Below are positions 41,950 to 52,491 of a stretch of 64,000 nt of DNA, in pieces. Below the pieces are notes generated by a model. The model was given only the letters and a program-made list of their open reading frames with translations, was not told the origin of the DNA and did not search any database. Numbering within the stretch: the first letter of the stretch is position 1; every line of letters begins with the position of its first letter. The translations under genes and the position numbers were made by a program. The stretch is from an uncultured Collinsella sp. (GTDB lineage Bacteria > Actinomycetota > Coriobacteriia > Coriobacteriales > Coriobacteriaceae), in NCBI GenBank assembly GCA_902490365.1, contig CABUDQ010000004.1, forward strand, positions 9,187 through 73,186, in the 5' to 3' direction.

Positions 41950-43254
41950 ATGTTCTGTTCGCAGTGTGGTGCCCCCATGGGCGACAACGATAAGTTCTGT
42001 GGTGCGTGTGGTGCCCCCAATGCCGGTGCCGCAGCCTCTGCCCCTCAGGGTCAGCCCCAGCAGTTTGTTCCGCAACCGCCCGTGGCGAATGCGTCCAAGG
42101 GCTGTGTGGCTCAGGCGTTTGAGGACATGACCAAGACGCCGGGCGTGCTGCAGCGCGTGTGCCAGATCGCCTTTTTGCCGGCGCTGATTTGTGTTGTGTC
42201 GGTGCTCGTGCTGTTCATTCCCGTTATCGGCGGTATCGCGGCTGCCATCGGCTTTTTGGCAGCTTGCATTGCGAGCGTGTGTGGTTCCGGCTTTGGTATT
42301 GAGTGGGGTCGCGATCTGTCGCTCAAGGTTGATGACGGTATGGATCGTCCACTCATGCGTTCCACGTCGTTTGGCCTCGGAGTCTTTTCGAGCGTTATCT
42401 CGGTCGTGCTCGAGGTTATCGCTGCCATTCCCGTTATCGGTGTAGTGCTTTCGCTGGTGGAGAGCGTGGTAATTGGCGCCGCGGGCTCGTATTCGTATTA
42501 CGGCTCTTATGCACTCGAGGCAGCGCTGTTCGGCTCGCTTGGCCTGCTTGTCCTGGCTATGATTGCCACGGCGGTCTTGGGGGTCTTCTTTAAGATGTTC
42601 GCCGACATTGCCGTGATGCACTTTGCGGTGACCGGTCGTGTCGAGAGCGCGTTTTCGCTCGATAAGGTCTGGGCGGCCTTTAAGCACAACAAGACCAAAC
42701 TGTTCTGCGCTTCGTTCCTTCCCGAGTTTTTGACGGGCCTGGTCGCCAACGTTGTCACCTGGATCCTGACGTTCGTCTTTGGCACCATTGCCTCTGTCGG
42801 TATGTATAGCTACTACTACCGTCCTACGGCTATTGAGGCGCTTGTTACCGGCGGTGGCATCACGCTCGTATTGTTCTTGGTGCTGACGGCGTTTGTCACG
42901 GTATTCCTCACGGTCTTTGGCAAGATGCTCAAGCACCGTGCCGTTGGCTATTGGGTTGCGCGCTACGCAAGCGAGTGGGCCGACGAGGACAAGGACGACG
43001 TCCTGACTTTTGTGCTGCCGTTTGAGAAGAAGTCTGCTCCGGCTGGTTTTAGCGCCGACGCAGCGCCCGTATCCGATTCCGCTGCGGCGCCGGCGCCTGC
43101 GCCCGAGCCCGAGCCCGAGCCCGTGCCTGAGCCTGAGCCTGAGCCCGCGCCCGTGCCTGAGCCCGAGCCCGCGCCCATGCCGGAACCGGAGCCCGAGCCT
43201 GCACCTGAGCCCGAGCCTGCGCCAAGCTCCGACGAGGACCCGCAGGACGAGTAA
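41950..43254 (+). CDS. Zinc-ribbon membrane protein with Pro-Glu repeat tail
   Basis: This 434-residue protein has an N-terminal zinc ribbon (MFCSQCGAPMGDNDKFCGACG: two CxxC pairs), a linker, about six membrane segments (about 75-335; DUF4013-like by eye), and a tail of alternating Pro and Glu (about 50 residues, PEPEPEP units) ending SSDEDPQDE. ATG at 41950 has GAAGGG at 9 nt; ATG at 41941 is also possible. The tail is coded by imperfect GAGCCC repeats, prone to length change. Function unknown. Confidence 0.78.
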   Translation: MFCSQCGAPMGDNDKFCGACGAPNAGAAASAPQGQPQQFVPQPPVANASKGCVAQAFEDMTKTPGVLQRVCQIAFLPALICVVSVLVLFIPVIGGIAAAIGFLAACIASVCGSGFGIEWGRDLSLKVDDGMDRPLMRSTSFGLGVFSSVISVVLEVIAAIPVIGVVLSLVESVVIGAAGSYSYYGSYALEAALFGSLGLLVLAMIATAVLGVFFKMFADIAVMHFAVTGRVESAFSLDKVWAAFKHNKTKLFCASFLPEFLTGLVANVVTWILTFVFGTIASVGMYSYYYRPTAIEALVTGGGITLVLFLVLTAFVTVFLTVFGKMLKHRAVGYWVARYASEWADEDKDDVLTFVLPFEKKSAPAGFSADAAPVSDSAAAPAPAPEPEPEPVPEPEPEPAPVPEPEPAPMPEPEPEPAPEPEPAPSSDEDPQDE

Positions 43255-43312
43255 CCCTGCCACCTGCCATTTGGGGACGGGGTAGAAACGGTAGAAATAG
43301 CGCTTGACAAAT

Positions 43313-43350
43313 AAGCGGGGGCGGACGTGCCGAAGCGTCCGCCCCCGCTT
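43313..43350. terminator. Bidirectional terminator between convergent genes
   Basis: A 15-bp perfect stem (43313-43327 with 43336-43350, AAGCGGGGGCGGACG). It lies between the zinc-ribbon gene and the minus-strand amidohydrolase. Confidence 0.85.
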
Positions 43351-43394
43351 TGATATCGCGATGCGGCTATGACTGCGAGATGGTCGTGGATCGA

Positions 43395-44858
43395 CTACTC
43401 GTCGTGCTTCTCCTCGCGGCGGGCGGCGGCGCGAGCGTCGTGGATGCCCTTGATTGCGGCGTGTCGGGCGGTGCGGGCATCGTGCATGGCGTCGCGGGCC
43501 TCGGCGGCCGTGGCCTTGGCAGAGCGCAGTTTGGCTGCCAGGTCGGGATTGGTCTCGGCGACCGCGGCAATCGTGGGGCCGTCGAGCTCTTCTTGTGTGG
43601 GCTCGGCCAAAAAGTCGATGGCATATTGGGCGGCCACCATGGAGCCCTTGGCCAGTACCGACTCGTCAATCTTGTAGAAGCAAGAATGTTGGGCGTACGT
43701 GGCGCCAATCTGGGGGTTGCGCGTGCCAACAAAGGCGAGCACGCCCGGTACGCGGCGCAGGTACTCCGAAAAATCCTCACCCGAGAGTGTGCCGCGATAA
43801 TGGCCTTGGCCGGTGGGGCCCAGGCATTTGATTACTGCCTGGCGGCAGCGCTCGCTCGAGGCGGCATCGTTTTCGACCTTATAATTGGCGATGGTGTAGT
43901 CGGTGAGCTCTGCCTCGGCGCCCAAGGCGGCCGCGGTATGCTCCACGATGCGGCGCATGAGCTCCGGCATTTCCTCGTGGGTCGAATCTCCGTAGGTGCG
44001 CACCGTGCCGGCGAGGTAGGCCGTGCCGGCGATAACGTTGCGCGCGGTGCCGCCGTGCAGCTCGCCGACGGTAATGACGGCCGGCTCGTAGGGGCTGATC
44101 TCGCGCGAAACGATGGTCTGCAGGGCATTGACGATCTCGGCGGCCACCATAACGGCGTCGTGGCCGCGCTGGGGCATGGCACCGTGGCATGAGGTGCCGC
44201 GAACATCGATGCGGAACCAGTCGGTATTGGCCATGCGCGGTCCGGGCTCGCAGCTCACGGTGCCGGCGTCGACCTCACTCCAGATGTGCGCGGCGTAGGC
44301 GCCATCGACGCCGTCGAGCACGCCCGTGCCGATCATGAGTTTGGCGCCCTGGCCGTTTTCCTCACTGGGCTGGAAGACGATGCGGACTTCGCCGTGGATG
44401 TCGTCGGTCATATGGCGCAGGATCTGCAGCGTGCCGAGCATCATGGCGATGTGGCAGTCGTGGCCGCAGGCGTGCATGCAGCCCTCGTTGACGCTGGCGA
44501 AATCCTCGCTGGTCTGCTCGGTGACGGGCAGGGCGTCGATATCCGCACGCAGCAGGATACGGCGGCGCGGCGTGCCGTCCTCGCGATAGGCGTCGGGCGC
44601 GGTGCCGCGAAGCGTTGCCACCAAGCCGGTCTTGAGCGGACGCTCGTAGGGGATATTCATGGCGTCGAGCTGGTTGGCGATGTCGGAGGTCGTGCGCTCC
44701 TCGGCAAGGCTCAGCTCCGGGTGCTTATGGAAGTGTCGGCGCTGCTTGATGATGTAGGGCTCAAACTCGGCGGCGATATCTTGGATGGCTGCGGTGACGT
44801 CGTCAGCCGCTCGCACCTCGGTCGCCGCCATAATCTGCTGTGCCTTGGTCTTCGTCAT
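43395..44858 (-). CDS. M20-family amidohydrolase
   Basis: This 487-residue metallo-hydrolase of the M20D type has RRHFHKHPELSLAEERT, HACGHDCHIAMMLG (metal site and catalytic region), FQPSEENGQGAKLMI with the catalytic Glu pair, and a dimerisation domain with CHGAMPQRGHDAV. Relatives cleave N-acyl or N-acetyl amino acids and aminobenzoyl-glutamate. The C-terminal about 65 residues are Ala/Arg-rich and helical, beyond the usual end. The ATG at 44858 has AAGGAG 10 nt upstream; the frame extends further without it. Confidence 0.85.
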   Translation of the reverse strand: MTKTKAQQIMAATEVRAADDVTAAIQDIAAEFEPYIIKQRRHFHKHPELSLAEERTTSDIANQLDAMNIPYERPLKTGLVATLRGTAPDAYREDGTPRRRILLRADIDALPVTEQTSEDFASVNEGCMHACGHDCHIAMMLGTLQILRHMTDDIHGEVRIVFQPSEENGQGAKLMIGTGVLDGVDGAYAAHIWSEVDAGTVSCEPGPRMANTDWFRIDVRGTSCHGAMPQRGHDAVMVAAEIVNALQTIVSREISPYEPAVITVGELHGGTARNVIAGTAYLAGTVRTYGDSTHEEMPELMRRIVEHTAAALGAEAELTDYTIANYKVENDAASSERCRQAVIKCLGPTGQGHYRGTLSGEDFSEYLRRVPGVLAFVGTRNPQIGATYAQHSCFYKIDESVLAKGSMVAAQYAIDFLAEPTQEELDGPTIAAVAETNPDLAAKLRSAKATAAEARDAMHDARTARHAAIKGIHDARAAARREEKHDE

Positions 44859-45024
44859 GGTCGATTTGCTCCTTGCTGGTTTTTGCAAAATCGTACAGGC
44901 TCATTCCAGTATGCCACCTGCCACTTGGCCTGGCAAAGCTGCCGTTTGCCGCTTGGAGTTTTGTTGCAAGGGCGGGGGAGTACACTCGGGGGTGTTGAAT
45001 TTCCTGCCAGAGATGGGGATGCCC

Positions 45025-46662
45025 ATGCAACATATCGATCGGATTATCCGCTCCAAGAACGTTTTTACCGCCCAAGACGGTATCGATACCGCCCGCGAGC
45101 TGGCGATTGCCATTGCGGGCGATCGCATCGTCGCAGTCGGTGCGCCCGATGACGTGATTGACGCCGCACCTGCTGCCACGCCGGTGGTCGATTACGGCGA
45201 GCAGTTTGTCTGCCCCGGTTTCCACGATGCGCACCTGCATTTCTTCCATACCTCGGTTGGCTCCTCACCGTATATGCTCATGGATATGGGCACGTCCGAG
45301 GCGGCGCTGGTGCAGGACGCGCTCAAGTTTTCCCAGGACCTGCCCGACGACGCCTGGGTCGTGACGCAGGGCTGGCGCGATTACCGCTGGGATCCGCCCG
45401 AGCACCCTACCAAGGCCTCCCTCGATGCGGCATTTCCTGATCGTCCCTGCGTTATGTACTCGGGCGACGGGCACACGCTGTGGCTCAACAGCCGCGCACT
45501 CGAGGCGCTCGGCGTTACGCGCGACAGCGAGCCTCCGGCGGGTGGCAGTTACGACAAAGATGCAAATGGGGAGCTTACGGGTATCGCTCACGAGGCTGCG
45601 GCCATGCAGCTGCTGCCGCGCTGTCTTGAGTGGCTGGGCGAGGACCGCATCGCGAGCTCGTATGCCGACCAGATGAAGCGTATGGCCGAGCAAGGCATCA
45701 CCTCAATCTGCGATATGTCGCTCATGCCCATGCCGGGCTGTGACTTTATTCGCGACGATGTTTACGACAAGCTGCAGGCCTCCGGCAAGCTGGGAATCCG
45801 CGCCCATTTGTTTCCCACGCTGTTGGATGACCAATCGCGCTTGGAAGAGCTCCAGACCCGCTACGCGAACAATGCGCTGCTCTCGGCGCCAGGCTTTAAA
45901 CAGTTCTTCGACGGCGTGTCGAGCGAGCATACTGCATACCTCACTGAGCCCTATACCAACCCGCGCTTCCCGGGCGACCAGGGCCGTCTGACGGTTCCTG
46001 TCGAGCGCATGCGCAAGTTGGTTCTGGCGGCAGCCGAGCGCGGCCACACCGTGCGCATCCACGTTATCGGCGACGGCGCCATCCATGCCGCACTCGATAT
46101 CTTTGAGGAGGCGGCAGAGCTCTACGGTTTGCCCCCGCACGGCCATAATACGCTTGAGCATTTGGAGAATCTGCTGCCCGAGGACATCGATCGTCTGCGC
46201 AAGCTCAACGTCATTGCCTCGAGCCAGCCTTGCCACATCACGCTCGACCCGGGTGGCCCGGAGCGCGACCTGGGCCTGGAACGCAGCCGCATCATGTGGC
46301 CGTTCGCAACTTATCAGCAGCGCGGTATCCGTCAAGCTTTCGGTACCGACAGCCCCATCACGGCCGTTACCAGCATGAACGTGCTCTACACGGCTATCAC
46401 GCGCCAAGATCCCCGCAGCCACTGGCCCGAGGGCGGCTGGCTCCCCAGCGAGCGCATCGACGCGGCTACAGCTCTGCGCAACTACACCCTGGGCAGCGCC
46501 TACGCGGCAGGCGACGAGCGAAACCTCGGCAGCCTGGAACCCGGCAAATACGCCGACCTGGTAGTCCTGGACCAAAACCCGCTCACCATCGACCCCCAAG
46601 AGCTCCAGGCTACCAAGGTTCAGGCAACCTATCTGGCAGGCAACTTAATCTACGAGCGCTAA
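45025..46662 (+). CDS. YtcJ-like amidohydrolase
   Basis: This 545-residue TIM-barrel metal-dependent hydrolase has an N-terminal beta-sandwich (NVFTAQDG...AIAIAGDRIVAVG), FVCPGFHDAHLHFFH (metal HxH), HVIGDGAIHAALDIF, and FGTDSPITAV with the metal Asp, then the closing LEPGKYADLVVLDQNPL. It fits the YtcJ/NfdA amidohydrolase 3 family, which acts on N-formyl or N-acyl substrates. ATG at 45025 follows GGGGATGCCC; 45013 and 45019 are other options. It is divergent from the M20 amidohydrolase. Confidence 0.87.
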   Translation: MQHIDRIIRSKNVFTAQDGIDTARELAIAIAGDRIVAVGAPDDVIDAAPAATPVVDYGEQFVCPGFHDAHLHFFHTSVGSSPYMLMDMGTSEAALVQDALKFSQDLPDDAWVVTQGWRDYRWDPPEHPTKASLDAAFPDRPCVMYSGDGHTLWLNSRALEALGVTRDSEPPAGGSYDKDANGELTGIAHEAAAMQLLPRCLEWLGEDRIASSYADQMKRMAEQGITSICDMSLMPMPGCDFIRDDVYDKLQASGKLGIRAHLFPTLLDDQSRLEELQTRYANNALLSAPGFKQFFDGVSSEHTAYLTEPYTNPRFPGDQGRLTVPVERMRKLVLAAAERGHTVRIHVIGDGAIHAALDIFEEAAELYGLPPHGHNTLEHLENLLPEDIDRLRKLNVIASSQPCHITLDPGGPERDLGLERSRIMWPFATYQQRGIRQAFGTDSPITAVTSMNVLYTAITRQDPRSHWPEGGWLPSERIDAATALRNYTLGSAYAAGDERNLGSLEPGKYADLVVLDQNPLTIDPQELQATKVQATYLAGNLIYER

Positions 46663-46680
46663 TATTCATGCCGTACCGTT

Positions 46681-46728
46681 AAACGCGGCTCGGGCAGCCT
46701 ATTTTGGGATGGCGCTCGAGCCGCGTTT
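46681..46728 (+). terminator. Terminator of the YtcJ-like gene
   Basis: AAACGCGGCTCG (46681-46692) pairs with CGAGCCGCGTTT (46717-46728), followed by GTTTG. Confidence 0.85.
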
Positions 46729-47263
46729 GTTTGCCTATGGGGTCCGTTAGGAGCGCTCCCGCTCTGCTTGATTTGGGCGCGGGGCGGAGGCGCCGCTGCC
46801 CCGCGCTCAATTTGGACGTCAGTAATGCTGTCTCTTGGTGTTTTGAATACTTCCCATTGCAGATTGCATAAAAAGTTGAGATGTTCTTTCCGGTCCTGAT
46901 GTACCCCCGCCTGGGCCGTGCAAAAAATGGAGTATTCAGCACCGTGAGCTCTGCCGGTGCCGCTGCAGTCGGGTGGCATTGCGGAGATCGACGTCATTTT
47001 GGGGTCCGGTGCGGCGCGAGGCACGCCTTTTTGTCCTGATGGGGTTTGCCCGCCGACCCAAATCGCCGGTCAAAGGCGTTCTTGGGACCAATATGGTGTG
47101 TCCGGCGCGTATGCAGACGTCCTGGCCTGCTGAAAACTCCCAAAAATGCACGCTGCTTCCCAGGGGACCCGTGCGAGCGGCGAAAACCATGCCCAAGTCG
47201 CTGTCCGCATCGCCATTTTGCTGCACTGACTTTTCTGAATACCGGGCCCGAGATTGGTCAACC
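46729..47263. other. Non-coding stretch of about 535 bp with no supported gene
   Basis: No open frame here has a credible start, codon pattern or family motif. A GC-rich inverted pair (GAGCGCGGGGC-like, 46770-46815) is visible. Two short AT-rich parts (46830-46890, 46915-46945) could be promoter or RNA sequence. Frames crossing it continue out of frame into the LtaS-like gene and are shadows. Confidence 0.6.
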
Positions 47264-49327
47264 CTAGGCTCCCGGAGCTGCGTTGGGGTCGGTTTCGTTG
47301 GCGGCCGCCTGCTTATGGGTGGCAAAGACCGAGCCTTCGTGGTCGAAGAGCTTACGATATTGCATGCGGTCCAGGCGATCGCGCGCATTAGCGGTCTTGG
47401 CGGGAACGTTCTTGGCCTCGGCTGTATACCAAACGCCGTGCGCATCCTGCGCCCCCACCACGTTTATCGCCGGCATGTGCGCTCGGTTTTGCAAGCGTGC
47501 GCGTTGGTAGGCGGTGAGCGGGGCACCGATGGCATTGAGTGCGAGTGCGCCGACGTTATTGATGCTTGTGTTGAGTTCCCCACTCGTTTGTGCGTTGCCG
47601 GCGACATCGTAGTTCGCCCAGACCACATAGCGTGTCTGCCAGATGCGCTCGGTATGGGTGGCATCGTCCTCATCGGTAAAGTAGAGGTCGTTGTAGCGGT
47701 CGGTGAAGAACGGCTGGTGGTCGCCGTACATCACCACGACGACGGGGCGGTCGAGATCACGCAGCTTTTCCAGGAAGGCGGCGAACTCGGCATCGGACGC
47801 TTCCATGAGCGAGCAGTATTCATTGGTCCAGGTGATAACTTTGTCGGACACACCTTCGACGGCAAGGTGCAGTTGCTGGTCGGTGGGCACCAAGCCCGTG
47901 TCATAGGCGGAGTGGTTTTGCATCGTCACGTCGTGGATGAAGATCGGCTGGTCGCTCTGCTTTAGTACCTCGAGGCACTTGTCGTAGGTGGCGGCGTCGG
48001 TGACCTTGCGGCAGAGCTCGGGTGCGCCGGCGAAGTCCTCGATCGAGAGGAACTCGTCGAATCCCATGTCCGCGAAGACGTTCTCGCGATTCCAGTTGGT
48101 GGCGTGGTTGGGGTGCATGGCCACGGTGCGATAGCCGAGTCTCTTGAACTGACGGGCGAGGTTCTCGCTCGGGGCCAGGTTGTAGCTCATGAACGGGTAG
48201 ACGCCAGCGCCCAGGAATGCCATGGAGTGTCCGGTTAAGAACTCGAACTCGCTGTTACAGGTGCCGGCACCGAAGGCGCTCATGTAGCTCACTCCCTGCA
48301 GAAGCGCGTTATCGATGGCTTTGAAGCGCTCGGGCCCCTTATAGCCACAGCCCAGTTCGTTAAAGATTGAAAGGTCGGCGAAGGACTCGTTCATGATGCA
48401 GATGACTGAGGGCTTGAGCTGGTCAAACTGTTCGACGGCAGCGGCACGGGAGGGGTCGGCGATGCCGTTCGTGCCCGCGTTCCAGCGCGCGGCAAGGCGC
48501 TTGATGATCGCCGAGGCCTCACCGCTCTTGTAGTGCTTGGGTTTAGGCGGCACCATTTTTTGCGCGCTCGAAATAAAGGTGGGGAGAAACCCCTGACTGT
48601 AATAGCTTTCGAGGGGCTTCCTGGTATGAAGCTTGATGCCCAAGGTGTCGTAATAGCTGATGAAGGCCTGCGCCCCCAGTGCGGCTCCGGCAACAAGTGC
48701 GGTACGACGGTCGACGGAGAGGGGGAGTTTGGATTTGGTTGCGACTGGATGCTCCCTCGGCGCTGTCGATGTCCCCTCGGTTGCCGGAGACGCCTTTGAG
48801 TCCTTCGATTTCAAGGACGCAGACATCGCATGGTCGATGGACTCGGGGGACGTTTCCGATGAGCGGCGCGGCGGTCGCCCACATGCATCACGCGGAATGA
48901 GGACGATAAGCGCGATTCCCAAGGCCGCGGCAGCAAGCCCCATGAAGCAGAAAGTGCTGAGCTCATAGGTGTAGCTGCCGGCGACCGTCGCAGCGGTCGA
49001 GAGGGCGAACAGGTCTCCGGGTTGGATGGGCATCGATTTGAACGTGATTACGAAGTACTCGGCGATACCGATGCTGGCGAGCGCAACGATGCCAACGATT
49101 GCGGAGGTCTTACGGCGGTGCGGCAGATAGAACAACAGGCACAAGAAGCAGAAGATGAGCAAAAGCTCCAAAAGTGCCGGTCCGGCCTGCATCTTCCATA
49201 GTTCATGGTTGGAGGGCAGCTCGAGGGCGAGCATCGAGCATATCGATGCGCCGCCGATCGTTGCCAGCGTACGGGGGTAGGGATGGTCGGTCATCCAGCT
49301 TTTCAGATCCTTCATGCTCATCTTCAT
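47264..49327 (-). CDS. LtaS-like sulfatase/phosphoglycerol transferase
   Basis: This 687-residue protein has about five N-terminal membrane segments (to about residue 150), a low-complexity linker, a further hydrophobic segment (about 208-225), and a sulfatase-fold catalytic domain: VICIMNESFADL (metal Glu), GAGTCNSEFEFLTG (Thr as nucleophile), HPNHATNWNRE and MYGDHQPF (metal Asp-His). LtaS-type enzymes transfer glycerol phosphate from phosphatidylglycerol to build polyglycerol-phosphate polymers on the cell surface. It starts 18 nt after a short frameshifted gene. Confidence 0.88.
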   Translation of the reverse strand: MKMSMKDLKSWMTDHPYPRTLATIGGASICSMLALELPSNHELWKMQAGPALLELLLIFCFLCLLFYLPHRRKTSAIVGIVALASIGIAEYFVITFKSMPIQPGDLFALSTAATVAGSYTYELSTFCFMGLAAAALGIALIVLIPRDACGRPPRRSSETSPESIDHAMSASLKSKDSKASPATEGTSTAPREHPVATKSKLPLSVDRRTALVAGAALGAQAFISYYDTLGIKLHTRKPLESYYSQGFLPTFISSAQKMVPPKPKHYKSGEASAIIKRLAARWNAGTNGIADPSRAAAVEQFDQLKPSVICIMNESFADLSIFNELGCGYKGPERFKAIDNALLQGVSYMSAFGAGTCNSEFEFLTGHSMAFLGAGVYPFMSYNLAPSENLARQFKRLGYRTVAMHPNHATNWNRENVFADMGFDEFLSIEDFAGAPELCRKVTDAATYDKCLEVLKQSDQPIFIHDVTMQNHSAYDTGLVPTDQQLHLAVEGVSDKVITWTNEYCSLMEASDAEFAAFLEKLRDLDRPVVVVMYGDHQPFFTDRYNDLYFTDEDDATHTERIWQTRYVVWANYDVAGNAQTSGELNTSINNVGALALNAIGAPLTAYQRARLQNRAHMPAINVVGAQDAHGVWYTAEAKNVPAKTANARDRLDRMQYRKLFDHEGSVFATHKQAAANETDPNAAPGA

Positions 49328-49345
49328 CGTCTCTGTTCCTTACTC

Positions 49346-49581
49346 CTAGTTCAGCGTCTTCACGAGCTTCTCCAGGTTGTCGTTCATGATGGGTGGGTAA
49401 TCCTCGCCGGCTTTAAGCTGTTTGTCAGTGAGCCCCTCGACGGGGTCGAGCTGGACGCATTGTCGTCAGAAGCGGCGAGAGCAAAGACCGCACTTAAAAG
49501 GGGCATATATGCCGCCGCCATGGGGCCACGGTGACGAATAGGACGCCGCTTGGGATGGCGACGGTAGATTCGGTTGTCCAT
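49346..49581 (-). pseudogene. Small frameshifted gene upstream of the LtaS-like gene
   Basis: The ATG at 49581 has AGGAG 7 nt upstream and opens a frame MDNRIYRRHPKRRPIRHRGP then a hydrophobic segment, ending at 49384. From about 49470 on, another frame reads VQLDPVEGLTDKQLKAGEDY then PPIMNDNLEKLVKTLN and stops at 49346, 18 nt before the LtaS start. Joining them needs a one-base shift (236 nt is one short of 237). The joined product would be about 78 residues with one membrane helix. It could be a mutation, a sequencing error or, less likely, a programmed shift; no slippery site was seen. Confidence 0.55.
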
Positions 49582-49679
49582 AGATTGCTCCTGAATTGAA
49601 AACGGCTGCGTCGGGGTGCCGACGGCCGAAGGCGATGCCGCCGTGGCACGCGGTAGCTATTTGATTCAATTGGGAGCCG

Positions 49680-50048
49680 TTAATCGTCCAGACGGACCCT
49701 GAGGGATAATAGGGTGACCGGGGCATATGAAGATCGCTCGGTGCCGATGACGGCTAGGGCGGAGATCAGCAAGAGGGTGATGAACGATGTCGCGCCCACG
49801 GGGACGGTGTCACCGCCACGGGCGATCGACAGATTGCCGGCGAGCTCGGCGCAGATGGTGCAGCCCGCGCCGGTGCAGTCATGATGCAACTCATGGGCGG
49901 TTGCGATGGGGGAGAGGATGGTTACCGCGAGAAGGGAGAAGACGAGAGCCAGGGCGAGCAGGCGAGTGCGAACGGGCGGCATGGAGTCGCGTGCATCGCG
50001 ATTCGGTGCTATATCTCGCCATGTCGAGGTGCTCAGCTCATCGGTCAT
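49680..50048 (-). CDS. Small membrane protein with HxxHHDC...CxxC motif
   Basis: This 122-residue protein has two membrane segments (about 28-50 and 85-105) with an external loop HELHHDCTGAGCTICAEL, rich in His and Cys and likely to bind a metal. Small proteins with a DCTGxxCxxC loop occur in Gram-positive bacteria, often near metal transport genes. ATG at 50048 has GGAGGG just upstream; the open frame to 50186 is not needed. No metal transporter is adjacent here. Confidence 0.7.
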   Translation of the reverse strand: MTDELSTSTWRDIAPNRDARDSMPPVRTRLLALALVFSLLAVTILSPIATAHELHHDCTGAGCTICAELAGNLSIARGGDTVPVGATSFITLLLISALAVIGTERSSYAPVTLLSLRVRLDD

Positions 50049-50331
50049 CTGCCCTCCCTTCCTCTCATCTGGGCATATTTCATCTGGAGGATTGTAGTCT
50101 TGAGAAGCTGATTCACAAAGTTGCCGCGCTAAAACTTCATGCTTTCCGGTCCGCCTTGGGGCTGCGCATAAGTTATCCTCCGACATTCAGAAAATCTAAG
50201 TGCCAAAAAATAAGATTTTTTGACTCCGTGTTGTATAACCCGCCATTCGTGGGTACCATTCAACGCGTACGCAAACAAAAAGGGTTAATTCGCGTGGCAT
50301 AACCGCGCGGCCCAAAAAGGAGGAGACAAGC

Positions 50332-50625
50332 ATGTCGTCTTTGAAGCCGCTTGCAGATCGTGTTCTGGTCAAGCCCGACGAGGCCGAGCAGAAGACCGCT
50401 TCTGGTCTGTATATCGCCAGCAACGCCCAGGAGAAGCCGCAGCGCGGCACCATCGTTGCCGTTGGTGCCGGCAAGGTCAACGACAAGGGTGAGCGCATCC
50501 CCATGGACGTCAAGGTCGGTGACGTTGTCATCTACGGTAAGTTCGGTGGCAACGAGGTCAAGGTCGACGGCGAGAAGTATCTGCTGATGCGCGCCGACGA
50601 CATCTACGCTGTCGTCGAGGCCTAG
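50332..50625 (+). CDS. groES: Co-chaperonin GroES
   Basis: This 97-residue protein starts MSSLKPLADRVLVKPDEAEQ and has the mobile loop EQKTASGLYIASNAQEKPQR and the roof-loop GEKYLLMRADDIYAVVEA. It forms the heptameric lid for GroEL. AAGGAGGAG precedes ATG. The upstream region carries no CIRCE element (TTAGCACTC inverted repeat), so HrcA control is not indicated; AAAATCT/AGATTTT (about 50191-50217) is a small palindrome there. Confidence 0.97.
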   Translation: MSSLKPLADRVLVKPDEAEQKTASGLYIASNAQEKPQRGTIVAVGAGKVNDKGERIPMDVKVGDVVIYGKFGGNEVKVDGEKYLLMRADDIYAVVEA

Positions 50626-50643
50626 TCTCGTCAGAATCTCTGA

Positions 50644-52359
<1,716 letters not shown>

Positions 52360-52436
52360 GGCCGACAAGGTCTAGAACTCCCACCGGGGATCCGGGGGCG
52401 TGACGGGGCTTCTCTCCGGAACGTCCTCGGACATGC

Positions 52437-52477
52437 AAAGAGGCTCCGCTTCGCGCTTCGCGCTGCGGAGCCTCTTT
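52437..52477. terminator. Bidirectional terminator near the left end of the IS element
   Basis: AAAGAGGCTCCGC (52437-52449) pairs perfectly with GCGGAGCCTCTTT (52465-52477). It can stop groEL transcription from one side and the transposase from the other. Confidence 0.85.
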
Positions 52478-52491
52478 GCGTCCTGACGCTC

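Noticed and set aside
46936..47445. A 169-residue minus-strand gene in the 46.7-47.3 kb gap
   Set aside because: It runs out of frame through the end of the LtaS-like gene and is Arg/Pro/Ser-rich without motifs.
49384..49581. An intact 65-residue gene
   Set aside because: The frame ends in low-complexity Ser/Thr text while a neighbouring frame continues with credible protein sequence to a stop just before the next gene; a frameshift explains this better.
50191..50320. A CIRCE (HrcA) or HAIR operator before groES
   Set aside because: No TTAGCACTC/GAGTGCTAA or CTTGAGT/ACTCAAG inverted repeat is present.
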